Below the pieces are notes generated by a model that worked only from the letters and a program-made list of their open reading frames with translations, was not told the DNA's origin and did not search any database. A stretch of DNA of 64,000 bases. Source: Prunella strophiata (lineage: Eukaryota; Chordata; Aves; Passeriformes; Prunellidae). The position numbers and the translations under genes are program-made. Shown here piece by piece: positions 22,501 through 33,232 of this stretch (within the stretch, counting starts at the first letter, position 1; the number at the start of each line of letters is the position of its first letter). The stretch lies in NCBI GenBank assembly GCA_036583965.1, contig JAZBQD010000021.1, positions 19,444,771 through 19,508,770 on the forward strand, in the 5' to 3' direction.

Positions 22501-25500
22501 CTCGCTGAGGGCACCGGGGCTGTGAGGAGGCTCCAGGTCCGGCCCTGCCATGTCCCACCGCACTCCCAGAGCCCTCAGGGAGGCGTCCTGCTCTCGCTGA
22601 GGGCACTGGCGGTGTGAGGAGGCTCCAGGTCCGGCCCTGCCATGTCCCATCGCACCCCCAGAGCCTTCAGGGATGCGTCCTGCTCTCGGTCCGGTCCTTC
22701 TCTGACCCACCGCACTCCCAGAGCCCTCAGGGAGGCGTCCTGCTCTCGCTGAGGGCACTGGCGGTGTGAGGAGGCTCCAGGTCCGGCCCTGCCCTGTCCC
22801 AGAGCCTCCAGGGACGCGCCCCGCTCTCCCTGAGGGCACTGGCGGTGTGAGGGGGCTCCAGGTCCGGCCCTGCCCTGTCCCACCGCACCCCCAGAGCCCT
22901 CAGGGACGCGCCCCGCTCTCCCTGAGGGCACTGGCGGTGTGAGGAGGCTCCAGGTCCGGCCCTGCCCTGTCCCAGAGCCTCCAGGGACGCGCCCCGCTCT
23001 CCCTGAGGGCACAGGGGGTGTGAGGAGGCTCCAGGTCCGGCCCTGCCATGTCCCATCGCACCCCCAGAGCCCTCAGGGAGGCGTCCTGCTCTCGCTGAGG
23101 GCACTGGCGGTGTGAGGAGGCTCCAGGTCCGGCCCTGCCATGTCCCATCGCACCCCCAGAGCCCTCAGGGATGCGCCCCGCTCTCCCTGAGGGCACTGGC
23201 GGTGTGAGGAGGCTCCAGGTCCGGCCCTGCCATGTCCCATCGCACCCCCAGAGCCCTCAGGGATGCGCCCCGCTCTCCCTGAGGGCACTGGCGGTGTGAG
23301 GAGGCTCCAGGTCCGGCCCTGCCATGTCCCATCGCACCCCCAGAGCCCTCAGGGAGGCGTCCTGCTCTCGCTGAGGGCACTGGCGGTGTGAGGAGGCTCC
23401 AGGTCCGGCCCTGCCATGTCCCATCGCACCCCCAGAGCCCTCAGGGAGGCGTCCTGCTCTCGCTGAGGGCACTGGCGGTGTGAGGAGGCTCCAGGTCCGG
23501 CCCTGCCCTGTCCCAGAGCCTCCAGGGACGCGCCCCGCTCTCCCTGAGGGCACTGGCGGTGTGAGGAGGCTCCAGGTCCGGCCCTGCCATGTCCCATCGC
23601 ACCCCCAGAGCCCTCAGGGATGCGCCCCGCTCTCCCTGAGGGCACTGGCGGTGTGAGGAGGCTCCAGGTCCGGCCCTGCCATGTCCCATCGCACCCCCAG
23701 AGCCCTCAGGGATGCGCCCCGCTCTCCCTGAGGGCACTGGCGGTGTGAGGAGGCTCCAGGTCCGGCCCTGCCATGTCCCATCGCACCCCCAGAGCCCTCA
23801 GGGATGCGCCCCGCTCTCCCTGAGGGCACTGGCGGTGTGAGGAGGCTCCAGGTCCGGCCCTGCCATGTCCCATCGCACCCCCAGAGCCCTCAGGGATGCG
23901 CCCCGCTCTCCCTGAGGGCACTGGCGGTGTGAGGAGGCTCCAGGTCCGGCCCTGCCATGTCCCATCGCACCCCCAGAGCCTTCAGGATGCGCCCCGCTCT
24001 CCCTGAGGGCACTGGCGGTGTGAGGAGGCTCCAGGTCCGGCCCTGCCATGTCCCATCGCACCCCCAGAGCCCTCAGGGAGGCGTCCTGCTCTCGCTGAGG
24101 GCACTGGCGGTGTGAGGAGGCTCCAGGTCCGGCCCTGCCATGTCCCATCGCACCCCCAGAGCCCTCAGGGATGCGCCCCGCTCTCCCTGAGGGCACTGGC
24201 GGTGTGAGGAGGCTCCAGGTCCGGCCCTGCCATGTCCCATCGCACCCCCAGAGCCCTCAGGGATGCGCCCCGCTCTCCCTGAGGGCACTGGCGGTGTGAG
24301 GAGGCTCCAGGTCCGGCCCTGCCATGTCCCATCGCACCCCCAGAGCCCTCAGGGATGCGCCCCGCTCTCCCTGAGGGCACTGGCGGTGTGAGGAGGCTCC
24401 AGGTCCGCGCTTCCTCCCTATCCTCTCAGGCAGCGGCAGGCGGATGCCAATCGATTATGCGAGCGGATTCTGCGCGAAAGCAGGAGCAGGCATATGCAGG
24501 GCAGCGGGCTCGGCCAGCCGCCCCCGGCAAGGAAGGGATGTGGCCGGCACGGGGCGCGCAGCTCCCCCGGCACGGGGAGAGGGATGGAGCCCGTCACCGG
24601 CACCTCCCCGCCGGGTTATTCCTGAAGGGATTCATCCCAGGTGGAGATGAATTTCCCTTCCTTTTTTAGGCACCTTTAGCCCTAAAGGTCGTAAAAGGAG
24701 TTAAAAATAAAACGCGGGTGTTTTCTCCACCCCAACCTGTTTGGGGTGTGAAGCTTCCCTGTGCATGGAGGTGTTCCCATTTGGCTGCTTTGGGATGAAG
24801 GGACCTGGGGACTTGTTTGGCATTAACCTCCCTGGGATTAAACCCTGTGATTTATCCCTGTGGCCTTCCAGCTTTAGGTTTTACCATTTCTTTCCCCATC
24901 AGGAGCTATCCCCAGGTCTCCCAACACAATCATCCCTGGGTTTTCCTTATTCTTCTCATCTCAACCAACCAGATTCACCTCAATCCCAGCTGGCAGCTGC
25001 GTGCCCAGACAAACAGAAGCCATCATTTCATGGGAATAAGGAGGAAGAGAAGTCCTGTTGCCATCACAGCTCTGGAATGAGGCAGGGCTGAGCATTGCTG
25101 CAGGGGTTGTCTCTTCTTAAGACAAATAATAATCACAAAGTGTTCCTCCTCTAATCCCTTTCGTGTTCAGACAACCTGAGGTAAATAGTCTTCAGAGAGA
25201 AATGGAATGTTCAACTCGACAGGGTCCTTTTCAAAGCCTTTTCATCTCCAGGGCCTTTGATGTACCCAGGAGCACCTTCCTGGCTCTGCTCCTGTCATCT
25301 GGATATTGGGGTTGTGCCCAATTCTATCTCTTAGCTGGGAAAATTTGGGGCCAAATACCAGCTTTTGACTGCATTGGAACCAAATTTGGACTGCTGTTTT
25401 TAGACTAAAAATCTTAAAATGAGAGCTTCAAACATACTTAAACAAACACTGAGCTCAGTCCCAGCACCTGGAAGGTGAGGATTGAACCAGGGGTCACAAA

Positions 25501-25841
25501 TCAGTTCTTTAAAAGGCTAAAGGATCTCTAAGAGGATAACCTCTCAATTTTTTAGCCTTTTTTCCTTAGAAGCAGGTTTTTCCATCCCACCCAACTCACT
25601 TTCACTCACACAAGCACTTTCAGCATCTCCTGGGCCCTTTCCTGGAGCCACGGGAGCTGCTGCAACCCGCTGGAGAAAGCCAAGTGGCTCCCTGATGTTT
25701 CCTTTGCTAAATGCTCCTTAACCATTTCCCAGAGCCTGTTCCTGGCAATGATGTGACAATTCAGCACAAATGTCACCGAGCTGCTAAGTTTGCAGCCCTT
25801 TCTGCAGTGCTGAGGCTGGAAAATGGTGCATATCTATTTTT

Positions 25842-25879
<38 letters not shown>

Positions 25880-28800
25880 ATCCAAGTCCTTAGTAATTAC
25901 ACTTAATAGATCCCGGAGGGATTCCTAGGTAACCTGCACTCTGGTTTCCATGGCAGAGAGGCAGAGCTTGTACCCTGTGATAACAGATAATAATGGATTG
26001 CTAATGCTTAAATTAATTATGCCACAATTGCATTTGTAAACCAGCTGTCCGTCGTATTCCCAGAAAAACTCCGGAGTTGCTACACAACAGTTCCAGGATA
26101 AAAACAAACAAGGCAGAGGGGCAGGAATTACTCTACAGCTACAATTACTGTTATTGCTCCTGTGCCATAACCATGGCTTATTCCTATTTTAGTGTTTCCA
26201 TGGGTTAAGGTCTAAGTTTCTGTTGCTTAAGCTTGGAAGCAAAGCTTAAAATTCTTTGGAGATCCAACCTGTTGATAAAGGATCCTTTTGCCCAGCTGAT
26301 ATTGGTGCAGATTCCCATCCTTGACAGATGTTTTCCTTCTCCTGTGAAGGACTCCAGGGATATTATTGTAAAAAACTGAAATTTGGCCCCACCAAACTGT
26401 GACAGCAACAGGCAAAGCTGCAAATCAGGGGCTGCGTCTGCTCCTTCCAAAGGCTCCTGTTGGAGGCTGGAACACAATGGGAAGGGTTTGAAAGCCACTG
26501 GTTTGAAAGCACTGGTTCTTTGCTGCAGCAAAAGGGAGATCAGTGCCCTGCAGTCAGGCTGGGCTCAGCAAAGCCTCTCTCCCAAAGCTCAGCTCCAGCC
26601 CTGATCCATCTCCTGCCCAGGCAGGGAGCAGGAATGATGCTCAGTGCTGTCACATCTCCCAGGCCATCCCTGCCATGGGAAGGGAGAAGGCACCAAGACT
26701 TCATGAGACAGAAATCAGACAGACATAAGCATTGAGAAGTGCAGCAGGATCTGTAATTGGAGCTAAACCAGAAGCTTTCGGAGGGGCAAAACTGCTTATC
26801 CAGCAGCAGCTGCCATTCCCTGCCATTCCCACCTGGACAGCAGCACAGGGAGGAGGGGGTTAAAAAGAGGGAGCTGTGAAAAGGGGGCAGAATTTGTGAG
26901 CTGGATTTGAGCTGGTTGGTTTGAAGAGCTCCCTGGGATGGGAAATGTGGCAGATCCCCTGCCTGCAGTGGCAAAGGAAGGATTTTCTCCTGCCCCTGCC
27001 CTGCCCAGGACTGCAGGATGCAATCAGGCCCAGCCTGAGCAGAACCTCTGTGCATGGGGATCCAGGGGCTGCTGATGTGAGCAGGTGTTGGATCCCCCAG
27101 TTTTCCAGCTGAGGGCACAGCTTTGATGCCCTGTGTGTAACTCACAGAACCACGGGATCATTTAGGCTGGAAAATGCTCTGGAATTGAGCCCCACCATTC
27201 CCCCAGCACTGCCAAGCCACCTCTGCTCCATGTCCCCAAGTGCCACATCCACACAGCTCCGGGCACGGGGACTCCACCACTGCCCTGGGTGAAGAATTAT
27301 TCCCAAATATCCAATCTGAACCTCCCTGGTAGAACTCGAGGCTGATTCCTTGCCCTGTTGCTGTTTCTTGGGAGAAGTGAGCAGTGAAGGCTGTGCCCCC
27401 TCCCTGGACACATCCCACCACAGGGCTGCACCTCGGCTGCATCCCAAAGTGAGGGAACAGGGAACTGGAGGGATCAGCAGCAGTGAGCAGAGCAGGGACA
27501 GGGCTGGCTGTGCTGCTTTGGCAGGGAATTCCTCCATGGAGCAGCCCAGCAATGGGGCTGAGCCTTCCCTGGCTGCGGGGCAGGGGCAGGAGCTCCTTCG
27601 TGCCTCGGCGGGGCCGTGCCAAGGCAAACAATGACACTGATAATCGCCTGCAATCTGTTATTATATTACCAGCAGCTCAAAAACCCTAAAACCCAATAAT
27701 CTTCTGAAATGCAGCTAATCCCTCCCAGCGCCAGCAAGGCCGGGCTTGGCACGGCCGGGCTGGGGAAGGGAAGGAGCAGCGAGCAGGGGGTGGTTGCTGC
27801 CTTTGGAAGCTTTTTCGTGGCACAGGAGGAGAGGTTTGCCGGGAGCAGCCAGCCCTGGATGGGTACCTGGCTGCTCTCCGCAATGCCTGCCTTGGCTTGG
27901 CTGCCTTTGACCCTGTTGCTAAGCTACAAATATGCCTTTCCAGCAGGCTCCAGCATCCTCGCTCCCACCCACTCCCAAACGCCAGCTGAATCAGGCTGCT
28001 CGGAACAGAAACCATCCCCGGGCAGCCGGGAGCTGCTTCCTCCCGTTCCTTTTCCAGCAGCTCCACAGAGCCACCCAGGGAAAGCTCCCAGCCCTGTCCC
28101 CACTCCATCCCAGCGATGTGGGGAGCGCCAGGAGGGGGCAGGAGCCTGGGGAAAAACGTTTGGAGCATCCCGGGGCTGGGATGCAGCAGGAATAGCTGAG
28201 GATCCCAGCAAATCCAAGAAAAAGCAGCCACCCACCTGCTGCCAGCAGTGCTCACCCTGTGCGAGCCACATTCACATTGTGGCACCAGGGATGAGGTGCC
28301 AGGGATGGATGAGGTGCCAGGGATGAGGTGCCAGGATGGATGAGGTGCCAGGGATGTTTTCCTGAGCAGTGTCCTGCAGAAGGATGTGTTGGAGGGCTGG
28401 CTGCAGTGCCCTGATGTTCCTGGATGTTGGTGGGGTCTCACAGGATTGTGCAGGACGTGCTCCAGGGGCAGCAATGGATGCTCCCCAAGGGATTGAACCA
28501 CTCCTGGGATGTCCAGCCCTGCTGGGGTGGGGATGTGCACAGGGCAGCTGCAGTGGGGTTCCTGCAATGCTTTCCAGGGGAAATCACAGAATCCTGGCAT
28601 GGTTTGGGTTGGAAGGACCTAAAAGCCCATCCCATTCCACCCCTGCCATGGCAAGGAATACCTTCCACCATCTCAGGCTGCTCCAAGCCCTGGGATGCTC
28701 TGGGATGGAAGCTCCCAGGAGCTTCATTTGGTCCATATAAACTCAGGAAAGGTTATTAGAAGCATTCCCAAAATGTTGCCTGAACGTGGATGTGTGCTGG

Positions 28801-29304
28801 CCTGATGTCCATGGATACCTGGAAAACAGCTGTATTTATTGGGAAATGTCCTGTGGACACTTCAAACCCTCCCCAAACCACTCTAAGATCCCATATATAT
28901 CTGCTTTTTTTTTTTTTTTTTTTTTTCCTTTTCATTGACCACTTGATAAACAACCAATTTTAGTTCTGTTTTTAAGGCCAGAATTCCTATGGGAGTGGCA
29001 TGGGATGATCCACGAGGGGGTACAGCCAAGTGTTTGTTTGGCAGCTTCAAAAATCCTCCAAGGGTTCCTGGGCACTTTGGGAGGTGTCAGTTGGGATCTG
29101 CTCATCCCCAGAGCTGCCTGGACTCCCCAGAGCAGATTCTCCTGGATTCCCCCCAGATTTTCCTGGAATCCCTGCAGAATTCCAGGGATCCATCTAACTC
29201 CTGTCCTTCTCTTTCTCTTGCAGGGTTCAGCTCCCATCCTGGTAGTCATGGTGATCTTACTAAATATTGGAGTCGCCATTTTGTTTATTAACTTTTTCAT
29301 CTAA
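10455..29304 (+). CDS. JPH3: JPH3, junctophilin-3, C-terminal half (three coding exons)
   Basis: Junctophilin-3 is a brain-enriched tether that holds endoplasmic reticulum close to the plasma membrane. Family knowledge: N-terminal MORN motifs bind the plasma membrane, a helical segment spans the gap, and a C-terminal helix inserts in the ER. Seen here are the end of the helical region (exon at 10455-10579), the divergent region (16714-17633) and the membrane anchor with stop (29224-29304), about 375 residues in all against about 748 for mammalian JPH3. Phases are continuous (2-1, 1-0, 0-stop) and every junction has GT/AG ends. The MORN exons are absent and must lie left of position 1. KLHDC4 downstream in convergent orientation matches mammalian synteny. 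Identification as JPH3, not JPH1, 2 or 4, rests on remembered similarity of the divergent region plus synteny. Exon numbering assumes the usual five-exon gene. Confidence 0.95.
10989..12490. repeat. CCTT microsatellite tract, JPH3 intron 3
   Basis: About 1.5 kb of almost pure CCTT repeat, interrupted regularly by CCTCC or CTTCTTCC variants. It begins about 410 bases after the exon 3 donor. The + strand is all pyrimidine and the - strand all purine. Degenerate pyrimidine sequence continues to about 12625. Confidence 0.99.
12690..13130. promoter_or_regulatory. Candidate CpG-rich regulatory island, JPH3 intron 3
   Basis: A GC- and CpG-dense unique segment with AATAATTAACATCATAATTA at 12768-12787 and CCGGGGTCGGGCCGGGG at about 12710, just after the pyrimidine tract. 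It could be an enhancer or alternative promoter. No exon or open frame with known similarity is seen. Confidence 0.3.
13632..14035. repeat. Degenerate minisatellite, ~34-bp units
   Basis: About twelve diverged copies of a unit with ATTGTGGGTGCTGGATGTGC, spaced 33-36 bases. Weaker copies continue to about 14150. Confidence 0.85.
14756..14800. repeat. 12-bp tandem repeat
   Basis: Four copies of CCCCAGCTGTGC. Confidence 0.85.
15700..15860. promoter_or_regulatory. Candidate conserved non-coding element, JPH3 intron 3
   Basis: AT-rich unique block with ACAATTAGATGCATTTCAGG and TATTTATCAAATTATTCACC, unlike the GC-rich repeats around it. Inference from composition only. Confidence 0.25.
16714..17633 (+). 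CDS. JPH3: JPH3 coding exon 4 (divergent region)
   Basis: The acceptor AG is at 16712-16713 and the donor is GTGAGT from 17634. The 920 bp complete the glycine codon split from exon 3 and then encode 306 residues. Recognisable blocks in order are DDIEVLSTGTPLQQESPELY, HFSRQVSVDEERGG, IQMLLEGRGGDY, NYEMEMKPL, FGVQRLRSKSQNKENF and RLLRWDLTFSPPQKSLPVAL. The region is Ser/Pro/Arg rich and probably mostly disordered, as expected for the paralog-specific part of junctophilins. No stop or frameshift is present. Confidence 0.95.
18070..18185 (+). mobile_element. Possible diverged CR1 fragment
   Basis: GAGTGGAAGGGAATAATCTG, TTCTCC and TTAATGGGCTTAAAGTCAAG resemble an internal part of the CR1 3' region. 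Divergence is high, so this is tentative. Confidence 0.45.
18785..19562. repeat. Minisatellite, ~71-bp units, JPH3 intron 4
   Basis: About 12 head-to-tail copies starting GAGCAGCCTGGGATGCAGGA, with starts near 18785, 18859, 18931, 19001, 19071, 19143, 19214, 19285, 19356, 19428, 19485 and 19555. One unit (19428-19484) has an internal deletion to 57 bp, and the last is truncated. Copies are highly similar. Open frames on both strands are artefacts. Confidence 0.96.
20435..20463. repeat. GAG microsatellite
   Basis: About nine GAG/GGA triplets in JPH3 intron 4. Confidence 0.9.
21905..24405. repeat. Minisatellite, 92-bp units, JPH3 intron 4
   Basis: About 27 head-to-tail units of 92 bp, with some 81-bp and shorter variants (for example 22773-22803 and 23505-23525). 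Every unit carries GCCCTCAGGGA, a 12-base spacer, then TCCCTGAGGGC, a perfect 11-bp inverted repeat in most copies. Two spacer types alternate: a GCGCCCCGCTC type and a GGCGTCCTGCTC type. The - strand open frames starting every 92 bases reflect the periodicity and not genes. Confidence 0.97.
25841..25875. repeat. Poly(T) tract
   Basis: A T run of about 35 bases with one interrupting C, in JPH3 intron 4. No retroelement could be recognised next to it. Confidence 0.9.
25880..26180. promoter_or_regulatory. Candidate conserved non-coding element, JPH3 intron 4
   Basis: A unique AT-rich block with TTAGTAATTACACTTAATAG, GGTTTCCATGGCAG (similar to an RFX X-box) and TTAAATTAATTATGCC. Low-confidence inference. 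Confidence 0.25.
27140..27360 (-). mobile_element. CR1 LINE fragment, antisense
   Basis: GGGATCATTTAGGCTGGAAA, CCACCATTCCCCCAGCACTG, CATGTCCCCAAGTGCCACAT and ATATCCAATCTGAACCTCCC match the reverse complement of the CR1 3' part. Confidence 0.85.
27620..27950. promoter_or_regulatory. Candidate conserved non-coding element, JPH3 intron 4
   Basis: Unique sequence with CACTGATAATCGCCTGCAAT and CCTGTTGCTAAGCTACAAAT, no repeats. Low-confidence inference. Confidence 0.2.
28292..28352. repeat. Short tandem repeat with GATGAGGTGCCAGG
   Basis: Four imperfect copies of GGATGAGGTGCCAGG. Confidence 0.8.
28583..28705 (-). mobile_element. CR1 LINE 3' fragment, antisense
   Basis: ATCACAGAATCCTGGCATGG, TTTGGGTTGGAAGGACC and AAAGCCCATCCCATTCCACC, then CCTTCCACCATCTCAGGCTG. 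Confidence 0.85.
29224..29304 (+). CDS. JPH3: JPH3 last coding exon (ER membrane anchor)
   Basis: The acceptor is CTTGCAG ending at 29223 and the stop TAA is at 29302-29304. The 26 residues begin GSAP and consist almost entirely of the hydrophobic helix ILVVMVILLNIGVAILF, followed by INFFI and the stop. This is the tail anchor that inserts the protein in the ER membrane; it is nearly invariant in JPH3. Confidence 0.96.
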   Translation, partial: GSAPILVVMVILLNIGVAILFINFFI

Positions 29305-30333
29305 TTCAAGACTGTCTTGTTTGCAAAAATAACAGTTACATGTATGAATGGGGGAAAAAAAAAACAAAAACAAAACAAAAAAACAGAACCAAACAACAAC
29401 AAAAACAAACAAAGGGAAAAATCATAACTCGAACTGTCCTCTGACAATTTCCAAGTCTTTTCACAGAAGAACAACAAATGATCGAGTCTCACTCACAGTT
29501 TGCCTTTTTTCCTGGGTAATGTTTTTTGGATTTTAGCCAAAATTCTTTGCTTGTATAACACTATGCTGTGTGGCATGGCAAAATGCTATCAACACTCTGC
29601 CCCCCCAACACTGGGAAGGATGAGAAGGAATCCCAACAAAAGAAAAAAACCTCGTTTCCCTTCCCCTCACCCCCCTCCACAAAAGAAAAAAAAAATTGTC
29701 TTTGTAACAACAGCAATGAACCCCAAAATGGAGATGAGACGAGGGGACCATGGGGAGAGTTTGGGTGGAGTGGGGATGGGTTCTGGGATGCTCCAGGCTG
29801 AGTTTCCCAGGGAAATCCACAACAGCTTTAATGATAAATGGGAGAGAAAAGCAGAATCAGGCTTTTCCTCCTTTGGAAATAGAGGAATGCTGCTGTGAGA
29901 AGGAGGAGAGAAGGAGCACAGGGAAGGAATGAACCCTGTCTGGATGGGAAAATGGCAGAACAGGCCCCATTCTGATCCTTGTTTTTAAAACAAAAATTGG
30001 TTTTTTGCAGAATTCCTCGGGGCAGGGGGGAATAGGGAACACGAGGTGTGAGCAGCAGCCCCAGCACCCTCCTGCCTTCACTCCTCCTCCCCAGGCTGCT
30101 CCTCACCCATGGCAAGGCTGGAAAACCACCCAGAGCTACTTTTAATTCACAGCCAATTTATCCTGGCTAAAAATTCCCCCCCAAAACCCCTTGGAGGCAC
30201 CTCCAGCAGCACGGATGGAGTGGCTGATGGTGCTGTGCTGGTGAGGAGCATCCAGCCCAACCCAAAAAACGTGCACAGGGAGCAGGGTGGGGACAGGGGA
30301 CAGAGGGCTCAATTCCAATCCACTGAGGGTGAC

Positions 30334-30339
30334 AATAAA
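30334..30339 (+). terminator. JPH3: JPH3 possible proximal poly(A) signal
   Basis: A second AATAAA about 1 kb after the stop codon. It might support a shorter 3' UTR. No GU-rich downstream element is obvious, so confidence is low. Confidence 0.3.
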
Positions 30340-30546
30340 ACAAAACCAAGCAAAAATCCAACTGTTTCTCAAAGGCACCTGGGGAGGAGCACCTGGAGCA
30401 TGTCCCAGAGAGGAGGGAGAGGGTGGTGGGTTTGTCTCTTACACCTTGCTGTGGACTGTTTCAGACATCATGCTTGGGCTCTGAGCATGTAGTATTTTGC
30501 ACTTTGTAATGCAGGATGTATATTCCAGCTTCCAACATGTCCCTGT

Positions 30547-30617
30547 ATTAAAAAAAAAAAAAAAGAAAAAAAAAAAAAAAAAAAGAAGAAAAAAAAAAAA
30601 GAAAAAAAAAAAAGAAA
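30547..30617. repeat. A-rich tract in JPH3 3' UTR
   Basis: About 70 bases of A with scattered G, inside the inferred JPH3 3' UTR. It is likely length-variable and may mis-prime oligo(dT) in cDNA data. Confidence 0.85.
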
Positions 30618-31201
30618 ATCAAACCAAACATCATTGGCAATGGCAGCCTCTAAGGATGTATTTTCTTTCTTTTTTTTTTTTTTCTATGTCACTTAATTTG
30701 TTCGTTTCTACCATCTTTGTACTATGCCTGCCTTGATTTCTGTCCCCTCCCTGTCCCCACGGATAATCTGCATACTCATTAAAGATGCGTATCCCTGTTC
30801 TGAGCTGTCCTGGTCCCGATCACAGCGTGCTCTCAGCTCCAGCCCTGGCCGGTGGCGCTTCCCAAAGCTCCCATCCCTCCCCTCGGTGCTCCCCCACCAG
30901 CAGCTCCTTTGGGATTTGGCAGGGCCAGGGAGCAAATCCCACCCTCATCCCCCCCTGCAGCTGCAGCAGCAGGAGAAGGGTGCAGGAGGTGGCAGCTCCC
31001 GAGGGGGGTGAGACCCTCCCAGGAGATTTTGGGGGTAGGGAAGGAGGGAAAAGCCCTCCCTGACATTCACGTCCAGAGTTGTTGGATCCAGCCCGGACTC
31101 GTGGACTCAGCTTTGCTTTGCTTCTGTTTTAGCTGTTTCTCTGCTACCTTTTCAGCAGATTTCTTATTACACTGCACTGGATTGCTATATTTTTAACCAG
31201 A

Positions 31202-31207
31202 AATAAA
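31202..31207 (+). terminator. JPH3: JPH3 poly(A) signal, likely distal
   Basis: Canonical AATAAA in an AT-rich context after TATTTTTAACCAG, about 1.9 kb downstream of the JPH3 stop. Cleavage would fall near 31220-31230. It is chosen as the main signal because the preceding sequence is unique and looks like a conserved 3' UTR end; this is not proven. Confidence 0.55.
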
Positions 31208-32832
31208 CTAAGGATTAGAGCATGTGCCAGTTAAATTCAGTTCTTTTCCTTACATGGTCTGATTCCCTCCTGTCGCAGTTTTGCTTCCTCTTCTCCTTCC
31301 TTTCCCTTTCCAGGCACAGGGCTATGGGTGGACAGGGGAAAGGATAATTTTGAAATTCCATTTTCCACAGTAACTGTCCATCATCTTCCCACCTCTTCCT
31401 TTTTTTGTGTTGTTTTGGATTTTCCTTTTGGGTCCTTAGTCATAATTTTTTTTTTCCCTTTTTCAATGCTTGCTGCACACTTGAAATGAACCAAAAAAAA
31501 AAAAAAAAAAACAACCACATAGTGGGATTGCAGCCTTGGGAATTCACCCCTGGGATTTGGAATTCTGCTTCTACTCTTTGGAAAGACTCTCAAGGACTAC
31601 TTTTTTTTTTTTTTTTTGGTGCATTTGAGTGCAGGACACAAAGGTCCTGTCAGGAGCAGGTTAAACATAGCCCTGCAGACACAGATATTTAGATATCTGT
31701 AAAACAGCACCAAAATGCCTCTTGTTATCCATCAAATAAAAGCACTGGTGGTTTCCTGACTGGGTTTTTCCCACTGGTGCCTGCTCAGTTATTCCTGCTC
31801 TTGCCTCTGGACCAGCACAAATCCAACTTGGATTTTTCAGCTCTCTGTTCCACTCAGTCAAGCTGAGGTTTGCTCCGTAGGAAAGACAGCCACAGACTAA
31901 TATTAATTGGCTCCCAACCCACATGGTCCAAAAGAATGATTCCTTTCTTAATCCCGGGCAGTTGAGCAATTTGTCTCAGTCCTGGGCTTTTCACATTTGC
32001 CCAAGGCCAGAAATATTCTTGAGAAGTAGCCCAGAGAGAGAGGTAATTCAGTGTATTTCCCTGTCTTATGAGCCTGGCTCCTGCAGATCTACCTAAGGCC
32101 CATTAAAATGCCCATCAAGGTGGGCCATAAATCCATGGAAATGATCCAGCCCTGCTGCTTTATGTCCAGGCTGGCAGCTGCACTTGGTCAGTTGAAGGTT
32201 TGGATCATTTTTTAAGGCTGCACTGGAATTTTTATGTTGTGACAGCATGAGGAGGGGCTGGAAAGGGGGAATTTTGGAAGGGAGATTTGGATCCCACCTG
32301 TGTGAGAGGGGCTGCTCCAGCACTGCATCCTTGGGAAAAGCAAGAAGGAAGGAAGACAAACCCTCTGTGCCACGTCAGCTGCTCCCAGCCCATCTGGTGT
32401 CTGGGTTTCGTACCCAAGACCCAGATTCCAGCACTCCCCAGAGCCCCAGCTTCCAGAGATCCCGAGCTGTGGCTGCATCCCTGCCAGGAAAACACAGCCA
32501 GACTGCATCAGAAGGGGAGGAGCGACAGGAGAAACAGGGTGGGACCCACAGTGAAGGGCTTAATTGAGACCTGAGCACTAATTACACACGGCAGCTTTGG
32601 CAAGTCCAGGGAGGATGGAAAGCAGGGATTTTTGGAAGCTTTTGGGATTTTTTCACACAGACAGGGTGGCTCCAGAGGGACTGTGCTGAGGCAGGACAGA
32701 GCAGGGATGGGATGGGATCTCCTGAGCTGGGGGTGAGGGGTTTGCACAGAGCAGAATCCTGACAGGGGCAGCTTTTCCTGCTTTAGGGAACAGCTCAGCT
32801 CCTTGCACAGCTCCTGAGTGACTGCAGCAGTC

Positions 32833-33040
32833 CTGGGATCATTGAATCGTGGAATGGGTGGGTTGGAAGGGATCTTAAAGCTCATCCTGTCCCACCCCTT
32901 GCCATGGACACCTTCCCACTATCCCAGGGTGCTCCAAGCCCCAGTGTCCAGCCTGGCCTTGGGCACTGCCAGGGATCCAGGGGCAGCCACAGCTGTGCCA
33001 GGGCCTACCCACCCTCACAGGGAGTGGCAAATCCCCCAAA
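32833..33040 (-). mobile_element. CR1 LINE 3' fragment, antisense
   Basis: GGGTTGGAAGGGATCTTAAA, GCTCCAAGCCCCAGTGTCCA, GCCTGGCCTTGGGCACTGCC and CACCCTCACAGGGAG, in the intergenic stretch. Confidence 0.88.
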
Positions 33041-33151
33041 ACTTTGCACAGAAAGATGTGAACTTACCCAAGTGAGAGGACAACAGGGTGAGTGACTGAG
33101 CAAGCATGAGGGATTCCTTCCTGGATTAACAAGAAATGCTTTCTCACCTCT

Positions 33152-33232
33152 CCCAGATCATCAATAAATGCTCTGTTTTCTCCTCTCCCAGGTTATCAAT
33201 AAATGTTTTGTTTTCACCTCTCACCTGTTATT
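33152..33232. repeat. Threefold ~37-bp repeat, intergenic
   Basis: Three imperfect copies of CACCTCTCCCAG followed by TCAATAAATG and a T-rich end. Confidence 0.75.

Larger units (their letters stand above)
17634..29223 (+). other. JPH3: JPH3 intron 4 and its contents
   Basis: An 11.6-kb intron of phase 0. It contains a probable CR1 fragment (18070-18185), the 71-bp array (18785-19562), the 92-bp array (21905-24405), a poly(T) tract (25841-25875), CR1 fragments at 27140-27360 and 28583-28705, and unique AT-rich segments near 25880-26180 and 27620-27950. No further exon is seen. Confidence 0.8.
29305..31225 (+). other. JPH3: JPH3 3' UTR (right limit inferred)
   Basis: Non-coding sequence follows the TAA. 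It contains two A-rich tracts (about 29349-29416 and 30547-30617) and a long non-repetitive segment up to an AATAAA at 31202-31207. The right end is set about 18 bases past that signal by convention. An earlier AATAAA at 30334-30339 could give a shorter transcript. Confidence 0.6.

Noticed and set aside
21761..24380. Series of 71-codon - strand frames starting every 92 bases
   Set aside because: Periodic copies of one frame in the 92-bp minisatellite; not a gene family or peptide cluster.
21905..24405. CRISPR-like array (repeated palindromic segment at regular spacing)
   Set aside because: The sequence between palindromes is also repeated, so there are no unique spacers. The context is a vertebrate intron.
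29349..29416. A-rich stretch after the JPH3 stop as a processed pseudogene or retrocopy tail
   Set aside because: It follows the JPH3 stop directly and continues into 3' UTR sequence. No target-site duplication or retrocopy body is seen.
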